NCBI RefSeq assembly: GCF_030506285.1
Contig: NZ_CP119422.1
Span: 3,057,001 to 3,121,000, forward strand
Source: Catalinimonas niigatensis
Lineage (GTDB): Bacteria; Bacteroidota; Bacteroidia; Cytophagales; Cyclobacteriaceae
DNA: 64,000 nt
Direction: 5' to 3'
This document shows, in pieces, positions 47,378 through 55,923 of the stretch. The position numbers and the translations under genes are program-made. The notes beneath the pieces are model-generated. The model did not search any database. It was not told the DNA's origin and saw nothing but the letters and a program-made list of their open reading frames with translations. Within the stretch, counting starts at the first letter, position 1. Each line of letters begins with the position of its first letter.

Positions 47378-48112
47378 ATGTTGACTATTCGTAATCTACA
47401 AACCATACTAAAAAACCTATTTCTTGCTATTACAGCATTTTTGGTGATAGATTTACTCTTGGTAGACACGCTACTGAAAGATACTGTTTACAATTCTGTA
47501 TTTGAGCATGCTTTGATCTTTGGCATTTTGATAGGACTGGCAGCAGCAACGAATGAAATTCTGATTGAGCGTAACATTCATAAAAAAGCAAAGCGCAAAA
47601 ATCTCTTATTGCAGAAGGTTAATTTGAGTGCAGCTCCTTTACACTATATCAGGCTCATTAGGGTATTTATTGTAGGAAGCATCATTTGTCTTCTGTTTAT
47701 TACTGTTATATCATTTTTTGAAACTGATCCGCTAAGCATGTATGCACAGTTATCTGTGATCCCTGTGTGCCTTGCACTAGGAGCTAATGTACCCCAATCT
47801 TATACACTATATATTAGTTTGACTGAAAATAGGCAAAACACGCTCAGGGTCATTCAGGATAGTTTGAAAGACTCTATTTTTGAAGTTGAGTTCAGAAATA
47901 AGGATCATTTTATATACAAGATCAATAATAAGTGGAGTCATTTTTATGCTTATTGTTTCACTCCCGACCGTTGCACTTTGGAAATGCTGGTTTGCCCCAG
48001 CCATGTAGAGATCAGCGGCTCATACCGTTACCTGGAAAGCATTATGGATGATCAGTATGTTGAACAGACTATCAAAGCCAATCAGGAAAAAGAAAAGGAA
48101 AAGGTGGCTTAA
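47378..48112 (+). CDS. Hypothetical integral membrane protein, 244 residues
   Basis: Starts at ATG 47378 with MLTIRNLQTILKNLFLAITA. Three or four membrane helices are seen in the first 145 residues (LFLAITAFLVIDLLLVDTLL; LIFGILIGLAAAT; RVFIVGSIICLLFITVISFF; LSVIPVCLALGANV), followed by a cytosolic domain (SIFEVEFRNKDHFIYKINNK, then CTLEMLVCPSHVEISGSYRY). I do not recognise the family; the soluble part may be a small sensor domain. Its stop codon overlaps the stop of the convergent GH78 gene in TTAA, so the two transcripts must read into each other or end within the coding region. Confidence 0.65.
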   Translation: MLTIRNLQTILKNLFLAITAFLVIDLLLVDTLLKDTVYNSVFEHALIFGILIGLAAATNEILIERNIHKKAKRKNLLLQKVNLSAAPLHYIRLIRVFIVGSIICLLFITVISFFETDPLSMYAQLSVIPVCLALGANVPQSYTLYISLTENRQNTLRVIQDSLKDSIFEVEFRNKDHFIYKINNKWSHFYAYCFTPDRCTLEMLVCPSHVEISGSYRYLESIMDDQYVEQTIKANQEKEKEKVA

Positions 48113-50487
48113 GGGATATTTACTTCCTGCTTACCTCCTTTGAGAGGAATGGTTTTTCCTTTCCATACAAATGTCCCGCTGGCGCCTTCTGGCAAACTTA
48201 CGCTTCCCTGAATACCCACTTTCCCTTTCCGTTTTAGCTTTACTTCCAGTTGCCCCAGAGGATGCGGTATGCTTCCCGAAACTTCCTGCAGGTAGCCAAG
48301 TGCCGGAGCGATCTGTACAGAAGCAAAGTGAGGACTGGCAGGCATAATGCCCACTACTGTAGCCAGAAACTCATAATTAGGGCTGGCACTCCAGGCATGG
48401 CAGTCGGAGCGGGTGTTTTCTTCATGTTCGGCAAAAGTAGTCAGGCCTTCGTCCAGCATATCGGTCCAGGTGTCCATATGATTGACAAAATAATCGGCTT
48501 TCCCCACTTTGTTGGCGGCCCTTGTCAGATAAAAGCGGTAGTAGATGTTACACTGCACCAGACTGGTATCGGCAATGAGCTGGTCAAAGAGTACTTCCTG
48601 CATGGCTTCCGGAGCAGTGTCCGTCAGAATAGCCATGATATTGGTATGCTGACTGAAGGATGCTTTGTCCGGCGTATCTGCAATCAGTTTTTTTGCCTCA
48701 TCATAACTGCTTTCCATCACTGCTGTCTTCATCTGCCGGGAGAGCTCACGATAATGATCTGCCAGATAAGATTTTCCATAACTTTCAAAAAGTTCTACTG
48801 CATAGTCGGCTGCGTAAATAAACTGCAGCGTAAGAAGGGTAGAATGGCCATCTTCGGCTCCGGGAGGCGTGCCCCGGCTAAAACCTTCTACGGCATCGGC
48901 ATAATTCCACCAGAGCAGTCCACCCAGCAGATCATTCTCATCCAGTTGGTCTTCAAACCAGGTCAGTACCGATTCTATGCCCGGCAGCATAGTTTTGACA
49001 AAAGCATCATCTTTACGATACATATGATAATCATGCACCATGGCTATCCAGAAGAAGGCATAGGGAGGAATATACTGTGCCAAACCTGAGGGGTAACGAC
49101 TCATGGTAATGCCTTCTGGAGCACGGGAATGGTCAAACTGCTGTATAGCATTGCGCATCAGCCGGTCGTCTCCTGAAACGTAAAGTGAAATCAAAGCCTG
49201 TATGCGGGTGTCGCCAATGTATTGCAACTGCTCGTAGTAGGGGCAGTCCATATAGGTTTCGGTAGCACAAAGACGAGCGGTACGCCAGCCTACCTCCCAG
49301 ATATCCTCAGTGGTAGCATCATTGCTGCTGAACATACCCACTTCTTCAAAAGGATAATTGGCATAAATTCCATAGAAATCCAACACACTTAGAGGCTCAC
49401 TGCCTGTTTCTACCTCTAAAGTCACATAGCGATAAGTGCGGTTCCAGAGCGGACGAAAGCTTCTGTTTTCGCCACCATCCAGTTCAAAGATATCATAATA
49501 GCCTACGATGTGCTTGCCTTCTGTTTCATTCCGGTTGCCTTTGCGGTTCTGCTCATCATAAAGTGCTTCTGAATAGGTAATTTTGATCCGGCTACCTGCT
49601 CCTCCACTCACTTTCAGTTCAGGATATCCTGCTACCAAATAGGTTTGGTCCAGCAGGACGCTGGCTTTGGTATTGGCAGGAATTTTCCAGGGCTGTTGCC
49701 CCTGTACAAATCCCTCCGCCACCATACTTCCTTCACTGCGCTCCACTTCTTTAAACCTTTCCACATATTCTTCCATCATCGGGATGTTGCGCGGCACCAG
49801 GTTGTAGCCCCCGTCTCCATAGCCATAAGGGAAGCCATAAGGTGCTCCCTTTTTGATATTTCTGGGCTTAAGCCAGTCTGAATCATCAAAACTGAGCTGC
49901 TCCCAGTCCCAGGGATACTGACTGCCATCCACATGATCCGTGGCTCCTACGGCATAATATCCCAATACCGTAAAGTCTCGCTGCGTCAGGGGCTGATAGG
50001 CTTGATTTTGTACGACTTTCCATGCGCCGTTGCCACTGTTGACGATGTGCTCTGCTTCTGTGTTGCCCTGCAAAATAAAGCCGGTGTAATAGGTATGCTG
50101 GGCTACCGGCTTATCTTCACCAAAGTTCCAGACCACTGCTGCTACTACATTTTCTCCTGTCTGCAAATGTTCAGCGATATCATAGGTTTCGTAGCGCCAA
50201 TGCAGCAAATCTCCCCTGGCAGGCCCAAAACCCACGGACTGGCCATTGACAAAAAGGCGATAGCGATTGTCGGCTGAGGCATGCACGATAAAGGAAGCCG
50301 GTTTGCTGTCCAGGTCAAATGTATGACGAAAATGATATACGCCATAGGTCGTCAGAGGAACCGTAGGATGAGTAATCCAGGCTGCATCCCACTCATGCCG
50401 CAGAAGTTTGGGATTTATCTCTGGGATTTGGGCAAACAGCGCAAAGGTTGAAAAGAAGAAAAGCAGGAAAATAGACAATCTTTTCAT
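48109..50487 (-). CDS. GH78-like alpha-L-rhamnosidase, secreted
   Basis: About 792 residues. Signal peptide (MKRLSIFLLFFFSTFALFAQ). A beta-sandwich carbohydrate-binding region (YRLFVNGQSVGFGPARGD, the usual GH78 N-terminal domain), then the (alpha/alpha)6 catalytic domain with ETYMDCPYYEQLQYIGDTRI (the GH78 acid region) and HSTLLTLQFIYAADYAVELF, and a C-terminal beta domain (LGQLEVKLKRKGKVGIQGSV). It removes terminal L-rhamnose from pectin or flavonoid glycosides. It is the last gene of the rhamnose operon, 78 bp after the aldolase fusion with a hairpin between. A GTG at 50523 opens the frame, but ATG 50487 gives the signal peptide. Confidence 0.87.
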   Translation of the reverse strand: MKRLSIFLLFFFSTFALFAQIPEINPKLLRHEWDAAWITHPTVPLTTYGVYHFRHTFDLDSKPASFIVHASADNRYRLFVNGQSVGFGPARGDLLHWRYETYDIAEHLQTGENVVAAVVWNFGEDKPVAQHTYYTGFILQGNTEAEHIVNSGNGAWKVVQNQAYQPLTQRDFTVLGYYAVGATDHVDGSQYPWDWEQLSFDDSDWLKPRNIKKGAPYGFPYGYGDGGYNLVPRNIPMMEEYVERFKEVERSEGSMVAEGFVQGQQPWKIPANTKASVLLDQTYLVAGYPELKVSGGAGSRIKITYSEALYDEQNRKGNRNETEGKHIVGYYDIFELDGGENRSFRPLWNRTYRYVTLEVETGSEPLSVLDFYGIYANYPFEEVGMFSSNDATTEDIWEVGWRTARLCATETYMDCPYYEQLQYIGDTRIQALISLYVSGDDRLMRNAIQQFDHSRAPEGITMSRYPSGLAQYIPPYAFFWIAMVHDYHMYRKDDAFVKTMLPGIESVLTWFEDQLDENDLLGGLLWWNYADAVEGFSRGTPPGAEDGHSTLLTLQFIYAADYAVELFESYGKSYLADHYRELSRQMKTAVMESSYDEAKKLIADTPDKASFSQHTNIMAILTDTAPEAMQEVLFDQLIADTSLVQCNIYYRFYLTRAANKVGKADYFVNHMDTWTDMLDEGLTTFAEHEENTRSDCHAWSASPNYEFLATVVGIMPASPHFASVQIAPALGYLQEVSGSIPHPLGQLEVKLKRKGKVGIQGSVSLPEGASGTFVWKGKTIPLKGGKQEVNIP

Positions 50488-50517
50488 AGGTTGTGGTCGT
50501 TGTTTTGAACATAAGAA

Positions 50518-50540
50518 AGCCACCGCCTGAGGCAGTGGCT
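50518..50540 (-). terminator. Hairpin between aldolase fusion and GH78 genes
   Basis: AGCCACCGCCT (50518-50528) and AGGCAGTGGCT (50530-50540) form an 11-bp stem with one wobble and a 1-nt loop. On the minus strand it is followed by TTTCTT. It may act as a partial terminator that lowers GH78 expression, or as an mRNA stabiliser. Confidence 0.6.
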
Positions 50541-50565
50541 TCGGTCTAGGTAGTTTAGCAATAAT

Positions 50566-52689
50566 CTAGCGAACAAAAGCCTGAGCAAGCCCTCCATCTA
50601 CATTGAGGACGTTGCCAGTACTTTTACTTAGCAATCCGCCTACCAGTGCAAAGACTGCGTTAGCGATATCTTCCGGTTTGATCGTTTCATTCAGCAGGGT
50701 GCGTTTGGCATAAAAACCAGGCAATTCATCTACGCTAATGCCATAAGCTTTTGCACGCCCTTCTGCCCATCCGCCAGCCCAAATGTTGCTGCCTTCTATC
50801 ACCGCATCAGGGTTTACCACATTGACACGGATCTTATTGGGCCCTAATTCGGCAGCCAGCAATCTTGACATATGCAATTGGGCGGCTTTAGCAGTGCCAT
50901 AAGCTACGTTATTTGGTCCGGATACCAAAGCATTTTTGCTTACAATATTTACAATATCGCCTCCCAGGCCTTGCATGCGCATGATTTTGACCCCTTCCTG
51001 GCTTGCTCTGAACTGTCCTTTCACCATTACATTGTGCTGGATATCCCAGTCCTGTTCGGTAGTCTCTTCCAGGGGCTTAGAGATAGATAAGCCAGCATTG
51101 TTGATTAAAATATCCACTCCACCAAAATGCAATGCTGCTTCACTATAGGCCGCAGCTATATCTTTTTCATTGGTCACGTTCATGGTCACCGAGGATACAG
51201 CGTCTTTTCCGTATTTGCTTTCAAACTCTTTGCGGGTTTCTTCCAAACGCTCGGCACTCATATCGGAGAGTACTACACAGGCACCATGGCGAATGAAGAT
51301 ATCTGCTACTGCTTTACCGATTCCTCCTCCGCTGCCGGTAATCAGGGCGATCTTACGGGACAATGGCTGCTCAGGAGGCATGCGTTTGAGTTTATCTTCT
51401 TCTAACTGCCAGTACTCAATGTCAAAGGCTTCCTGGGTAGGCAAAGAAGTATATTCAGATACTGCCTCTGAGCCACGCATCACATTGATGGCATTGACAT
51501 AAAATTCGCTGGCTACCCGAGCAGTCTGTTTGTTTTTGGCAAAAGTAAACATGCCTACGCCGGGCCATAATATCACCACCGGATTAGGGTCGCGCATGGC
51601 AGGGCTGTCCGGATGCTTGCATTCTTCATAGTATTCAGCATATTCCTTGCGGTATTGCTGAAAAGCACCTGTCATATGTTCCTGCAATGCTTTGGTATCG
51701 CTCAGGTCTGTATCGGCAGGCATAAAGTCCAGCACCAGAGGTCTGATCTTGGTACGCAGGAAGTGATCCGGACAGCTGGTACCCATAGGAGCAAGCTTGC
51801 TCAGATCGTTGCTGTTGATGTATTGCAATACCTTTTCGTCGTCGGTGAAATGTCCGATCATGGGAGCATGGCTGGAGCAGAAGCCTCTGAGCATAGGAGC
51901 AAGTTGCGCGGCTTGTGCTCTGCGCTTCTCTGCCGGCAGAGATTCTACCTTGGCTCCGCCAAAGACCGGCCTTTTCTTTCCATAATTTTCTTCCAGGTAA
52001 CGTGAAGCTTTTTCTATCGTTTCCAGGCTGTTCATATAACACTCATAGGCGGTGTCACCCCAGGTAAACAGCCCATGGCTTCCCAGCATAATACCTCTGA
52101 TGCCGGGATTTTCCTGCAAACATTTTTCCAGTTGTAAACCCAGGTCAAAGCCGGGACGCTGCCAGTCTACCCAGCCAAACTGGCCTTCAAACAGCTCTTC
52201 GGTGATCTTTTTTCCGTCTTTGGCTGCTGCTATGGCGATGATGGCGTCCGGATGCAGGTGGTCAATGTGCTTGAAAGGAAGGAAAGCATGCAAAGGTGTA
52301 TCAATACTAGGCGCTTTGGAGTCCAGATCGTAGAGGCAGTGGTAGAAGAAACCTACCATTTCATCTTCATTTTCCAGCCCGCGATAACGGTTTTTGAGGG
52401 CATGCAGCCTGTCTACATACAAGCCGGCCAGACCACTGCGCTTGAGCGAACCAATGTCACCGCCTGAACCTTTGATCCACATCACTTCGGTATCTTTGCC
52501 ACTCAGGGGGTCTTTTTCAATGGTTTTGCAACTGGTATTTCCTCCTCCATAATTGGTGATACGCAGGTCTGCACCCAGTATGTTGGAACGATAGAGTAAA
52601 AGGGCTACCTCATCTCCTTCCAGTTGGCGGGCTTTTTCTTCATCCCAAAGGTATTGTACGTGTTTAAAAGAGCTTACTTCCTTTTCCAT
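50566..52689 (-). CDS. Bifunctional L-rhamnulose-1-phosphate aldolase / lactaldehyde dehydrogenase
   Basis: 707 residues, a fusion. The N-terminal half is a class II aldolase (NYGGGNTSCKTIEKDPLS; PLHAFLPFKHIDHLHPDA with metal-binding His; LGSHGLFTWGD). The C-terminal part is a short-chain dehydrogenase (IALITGSGGGIGKAVADIF as NAD-binding, NNAGLSISKPL, VAYGTAKAAQLHMSRLLAAE as the YxxxK region, ending VDGGLAQAFVR). It splits rhamnulose 1-phosphate into DHAP and L-lactaldehyde, then oxidises lactaldehyde to L-lactate, as in the known RhaEW-type fusions. Start ATG 52689. In the operon it follows a 166-bp spacer with a strong hairpin. Confidence 0.92.
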   Translation of the reverse strand: MEKEVSSFKHVQYLWDEEKARQLEGDEVALLLYRSNILGADLRITNYGGGNTSCKTIEKDPLSGKDTEVMWIKGSGGDIGSLKRSGLAGLYVDRLHALKNRYRGLENEDEMVGFFYHCLYDLDSKAPSIDTPLHAFLPFKHIDHLHPDAIIAIAAAKDGKKITEELFEGQFGWVDWQRPGFDLGLQLEKCLQENPGIRGIMLGSHGLFTWGDTAYECYMNSLETIEKASRYLEENYGKKRPVFGGAKVESLPAEKRRAQAAQLAPMLRGFCSSHAPMIGHFTDDEKVLQYINSNDLSKLAPMGTSCPDHFLRTKIRPLVLDFMPADTDLSDTKALQEHMTGAFQQYRKEYAEYYEECKHPDSPAMRDPNPVVILWPGVGMFTFAKNKQTARVASEFYVNAINVMRGSEAVSEYTSLPTQEAFDIEYWQLEEDKLKRMPPEQPLSRKIALITGSGGGIGKAVADIFIRHGACVVLSDMSAERLEETRKEFESKYGKDAVSSVTMNVTNEKDIAAAYSEAALHFGGVDILINNAGLSISKPLEETTEQDWDIQHNVMVKGQFRASQEGVKIMRMQGLGGDIVNIVSKNALVSGPNNVAYGTAKAAQLHMSRLLAAELGPNKIRVNVVNPDAVIEGSNIWAGGWAEGRAKAYGISVDELPGFYAKRTLLNETIKPEDIANAVFALVGGLLSKSTGNVLNVDGGLAQAFVR

Positions 52690-52801
52690 TACTTTATTCG
52701 GTTAAGTGCTGGTTATATTTTCGCGATATTTAAGTTTACAATAAAGGTAAAGAGCTGCCAACAGTAAACCATACTGTACTGACCTGTAGGCTGTAAAAGT
52801 G

Positions 52802-52851
52802 GGGAGAGGGAAGTTAGAAGTTAAACTTCCCGCTTCTGACTTCCATCTCCC
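52802..52851 (-). terminator. Long hairpin between the 59-residue ORF and the aldolase fusion gene
   Basis: GGGAGAGGGAAGT (52802-52814) pairs with ACTTCCATCTCCC (52839-52851) with one mismatch; AGAAG (52816-52820) and CTTCT (52833-52837) extend the stem inside. About 18 pairs in total. There is no T run after it on the minus strand. It begins 4 bp after the small ORF stop and could end transcription partly or separate stability zones of the operon mRNA. Confidence 0.6.
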
Positions 52852-52855
52852 AGCT

Positions 52856-53035
52856 TCATACTGCCTCTTCAGACTTGTTCATCCAGAAAGGTGCTGTCAA
52901 AAACCACAATGCCGTACCGATTAGCATCAACAGCTTATGCTGCTCAGCGCTGATATAGCCGGAAAAATAAAGTATGGACGGGATCAGCGTGAGCAAAAGT
53001 CCGACAAGAGACAGTATTTTGAGTAAGCTTTTCAT
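52856..53035 (-). CDS. 59-residue two-helix membrane protein, coupled to the transporter gene
   Basis: Starts at ATG 53035 with MKSLLKILSLVGLLLTLIPS and ends in APFWMNKSEEAV. Two hydrophobic helices (LLKILSLVGLLLTLIPSILY; LLMLIGTALWFLTAPFW) are joined by a short hydrophilic loop (SGYISAEQHK), so both ends are probably on the same side. The ATG overlaps the stop of the NCS1-type transporter gene as ATGA, which couples translation and supports a real gene. It is likely a small subunit or chaperone of that transporter, or a neighbouring rhamnose function. I know no family for it. Confidence 0.75.
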   Translation of the reverse strand: MKSLLKILSLVGLLLTLIPSILYFSGYISAEQHKLLMLIGTALWFLTAPFWMNKSEEAV

Positions 53036-54426
53036 TGGGCTTTTTGTAGTTTAACAGTCTTTTTTTGTTGAAGAAAACGGCTTGCTCCTATATAAAGTCC
53101 TGCTGCCAGGAACCATCCGGGTAATCCCAGGAAGAAGATCTCTACACCAGCGGTCATGTTTAAAGCAAGGCAAAAGATAAGTGTGGCAAACCAGGTAAAG
53201 GCAGGCGCCCAGTAGAAGTTAATGCCTGCTTTAGCAGCATAATCCTGCTGGAGATTCAGCTTGGGCAGGATATAGAAATCAATAAAGATGACCGCCCCCA
53301 TCGGCATCAGCACCAAACCGTATAGTGCCACAAAATCCAGCAACATCATCACCAGTGCCGGGAAACAAGCTGCAATGGTTGTCACCAAACCTACCACCAG
53401 GGTCACTTTCCAGCGCCTCACAGTAGGCATAATCCCCTGAATCGCCAGACCTGCTCTATAGATGGTGGGGTTGGCAGTAGTCCAGCCAGCTACAATCACG
53501 CAGATGGCTCCCGCCACACCGGCAGCGTTGTAAGCTATGGGACCGGGAGCAATAGAACCCGCAGCCGCAGCGCATAAAATCCCTGAGGCAATCCAGGCGA
53601 CAAAGTGACCCAGGAATATGCCTGCTGCGGAAGAAAAGCCGTATTGCCACTTCTTGGCATAGCGAAGGATAGACATATCCGCCATCCCGATGTGCATGGC
53701 CATGTTACAAAACCAGGCAAAAAACATGACATGCCAGAAAGTGAATTTGCTCTGCCCTTCCATCGGCACTCCCGTCCAGATTTTGGCATCGGCTACTTCC
53801 CAGAAATCTCCCAATGAGGTAACCCCCAGTTCGGGTAAGGCAGCAAAAGCAGCAGCGATGAAGACCATGATCATCCAGGGGGCAGCGATATTGGCAAATT
53901 TGGATACCTGCTCATAGCCCAGCATGGCTACCAGCGTAATCACTGCGCCTACGGCGAATACAGTAATGACCCAACCCGGTCCTGTAGGAAACCAGTCACC
54001 TAACTCAGGCATGGCAATATTGAAAGGAATACCCACCGCGGTGGCTGATACGGCAATCATGGAGCCTGCCAGAAAACAGAACATCATACCATTGACCAAA
54101 TTATACAGCACCACCAGGTTGCGGCCACAGATTTTTTCCAGCTTGAAGTACAGCGTCTCCCTCACACTGGTAGCAATAGGCGAACAGATAAATGCCCAGC
54201 TGAGCACTGCCAGTATGTTGCCTACGATCAGCCCTGAGAAGAGCGCGCTGACACTTACCCCATGGGCTACAAAGAGAGGGCCGATGACGAATTCTGTTCC
54301 GGCGGTATGCTCTCCGGCATACATTCCCAGAAAACTGCGGACTCCCTTGAGTTTGGAAGCAGGCACTGGCTGCCGCTCATACTCTTCAATACTGTTTAGT
54401 TTATTGACAACGGTATTTTCTTTCAT
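53032..54426 (-). CDS. NCS1-type (cytosine/purine permease-like) transporter, probable rhamnose-linked importer
   Basis: 464 residues with about 12 membrane helices. Family features: YAGEHTAGTEFVIGPLFVAH near the start, ETLYFKLEKICGRNLVVLYN, GPGWVITVFAVGAVITLVAM, WMIMVFIAAAFAALPELG, and MADMSILRYAKKWQYGFSS. NCS1 transporters normally carry nucleobases or vitamins. This gene lies 1 bp after rhaB and before the aldolase, inside a rhamnose operon without another sugar importer, so it may import rhamnose or a related sugar. That is inference from position. Start ATG 54426; its stop overlaps the start of the 59-residue ORF. Confidence 0.83.
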   Translation of the reverse strand: MKENTVVNKLNSIEEYERQPVPASKLKGVRSFLGMYAGEHTAGTEFVIGPLFVAHGVSVSALFSGLIVGNILAVLSWAFICSPIATSVRETLYFKLEKICGRNLVVLYNLVNGMMFCFLAGSMIAVSATAVGIPFNIAMPELGDWFPTGPGWVITVFAVGAVITLVAMLGYEQVSKFANIAAPWMIMVFIAAAFAALPELGVTSLGDFWEVADAKIWTGVPMEGQSKFTFWHVMFFAWFCNMAMHIGMADMSILRYAKKWQYGFSSAAGIFLGHFVAWIASGILCAAAAGSIAPGPIAYNAAGVAGAICVIVAGWTTANPTIYRAGLAIQGIMPTVRRWKVTLVVGLVTTIAACFPALVMMLLDFVALYGLVLMPMGAVIFIDFYILPKLNLQQDYAAKAGINFYWAPAFTWFATLIFCLALNMTAGVEIFFLGLPGWFLAAGLYIGASRFLQQKKTVKLQKAQ

Positions 54427-54427
54427 G

Positions 54428-55861
54428 CTATTGGCTTACAAGTTGGTATTGGTTGAGTTCTCCTAAAGCGACAGGAGGAATTAATTTGAACTGCTCAAAC
54501 AGATGGTCCAGGCTGCTCTCCCTGTTCCAGTGGCGGTGCATCACCAGGGCTGCACCCAGGGCTGAGGCACCATCCAGATCAGCAACATATAAAGCGGCAT
54601 CTTTGTAAAAGCTGGCCAGCAGTTGCAGGAACAAAGCGTTTTTACAAAAGCCACCCGATACAAATATTTTTCCCGGTTTGCTCACTCCCTTCGCCAGCTT
54701 TAATGAAGTGATTTGTATACTGACAATATCCAGCATCAGCTGATGATAGGCTTCTTCAAAGCTGCTGAAAAGCGAAAGGTCGTTTTCTGGTCCTGTATAT
54801 TCAGGCATAGGGCCGGTGCCCTGCATCATCTGTGGATAAAACTTCTTGGCTTCGGTATGGTTGCTACGCAGGAGCGTAAGCAGTATCTCTTTATCGAGAG
54901 CAAGGTGGTGATGATAATCTTCTGCTTTATGAAAATGGGCAGCAATCCTCTGCACCTGATAGTCATGCTCTTTTCCCAGAAATGCCCTGGATGCTTTTAC
55001 TGCCGATCCCCGATAGTCCATAAAGTTCAGGCAATCTCTTTTAAGCTCTTCTCTGGTCAACGGTTCCTGATTGAATGGATTAAGCGTGATGTTCCAGGTG
55101 CCGGTAGAGATCAGTACAAACGGATCACGAAAGCCCAGCAGATAAGGAACCAAAGCCGCTGAGCTGTCGTGCATTCCTACTCCGCATTTGATAGACCTCA
55201 GCTTGCTTCGCACGGTCTTGAAACTATAGGTAGAAACTATAGGAGGGAAGAGAGAAGTGAGTTTCTCTTCATACACCCAATCGTGACTGCGGTCGTTCCT
55301 AAAATCCCACAAAGCAGTGTGGCAGCCAATGCTGGTAATTTCAGAAAAGGGTTTCTTATGCAGGAGGTAGGCAAAGTACTGAGGTAAGTGCAGCGTGCGT
55401 TTGATTCTGGCAAAAGCTTCCGGTTTTTTGTACTTGAGCCAGTACAATTGCAGGCCGGAGTTTAACATCCCCAGCACCGGAGAGGCCGTCTGCATACTGA
55501 ATTCTTCACGACCCCCATATTTATCGTAAAACTGATTTGCCAGATCTTCAGGAAAGGGTTTAAGATAATTGTAGAGTGGTGTAGCCGGAAAACCTTTCTC
55601 ATCCAGGTGCACCAGGCTGGCCCCATAGGCAGAAACATTGGCTGCCTTAATGTCCAGGTCATCCCGTTTTTTGATGTCTTTAAAACTCTTTTTTACCCAC
55701 TGACATACCCTGGTCAGGTCTTCAGCAGCATAACCGTCTTCATCGGTGATCTCCCGGAAAGTTCGGCTTTCTTCGTGTATTACTTTGTAGTCCCGGTCAA
55801 AAAGAATAAGCTTCTTATTCGTCTTGCCAATGTCGTAAATAGCAATTACAGGTTCTGACAT
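54428..55861 (-). CDS. rhaB: Rhamnulokinase-type FGGY carbohydrate kinase
   Basis: 477 residues. FGGY-kinase features are VIAIYDIGKTNKKLILFDRD (ATP site, N-terminal lobe), GMHDSSAALVPYLLG (catalytic Asp region), LISTGTWNITLNPFNQE, and FVSGGFCKNALFLQLLASF with DLDGASALGAALVMHRHW (adenosine motif). It phosphorylates L-rhamnulose with ATP. Start ATG 55861; the TAG stop is 1 bp from the start of the transporter gene. The upstream gene is RhaI with a 62-bp spacer, so both are co-transcribed. An L-fuculose role is less likely given RhaI. Confidence 0.88.
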   Translation of the reverse strand: MSEPVIAIYDIGKTNKKLILFDRDYKVIHEESRTFREITDEDGYAAEDLTRVCQWVKKSFKDIKKRDDLDIKAANVSAYGASLVHLDEKGFPATPLYNYLKPFPEDLANQFYDKYGGREEFSMQTASPVLGMLNSGLQLYWLKYKKPEAFARIKRTLHLPQYFAYLLHKKPFSEITSIGCHTALWDFRNDRSHDWVYEEKLTSLFPPIVSTYSFKTVRSKLRSIKCGVGMHDSSAALVPYLLGFRDPFVLISTGTWNITLNPFNQEPLTREELKRDCLNFMDYRGSAVKASRAFLGKEHDYQVQRIAAHFHKAEDYHHHLALDKEILLTLLRSNHTEAKKFYPQMMQGTGPMPEYTGPENDLSLFSSFEEAYHQLMLDIVSIQITSLKLAKGVSKPGKIFVSGGFCKNALFLQLLASFYKDAALYVADLDGASALGAALVMHRHWNRESSLDHLFEQFKLIPPVALGELNQYQLVSQ

Positions 55862-55923
55862 AAGGCACGGTCGTTTTGGTTGTTGTTCGGTCTAGTAACA
55901 CTACAGCAGTGTACGTATTCTAT

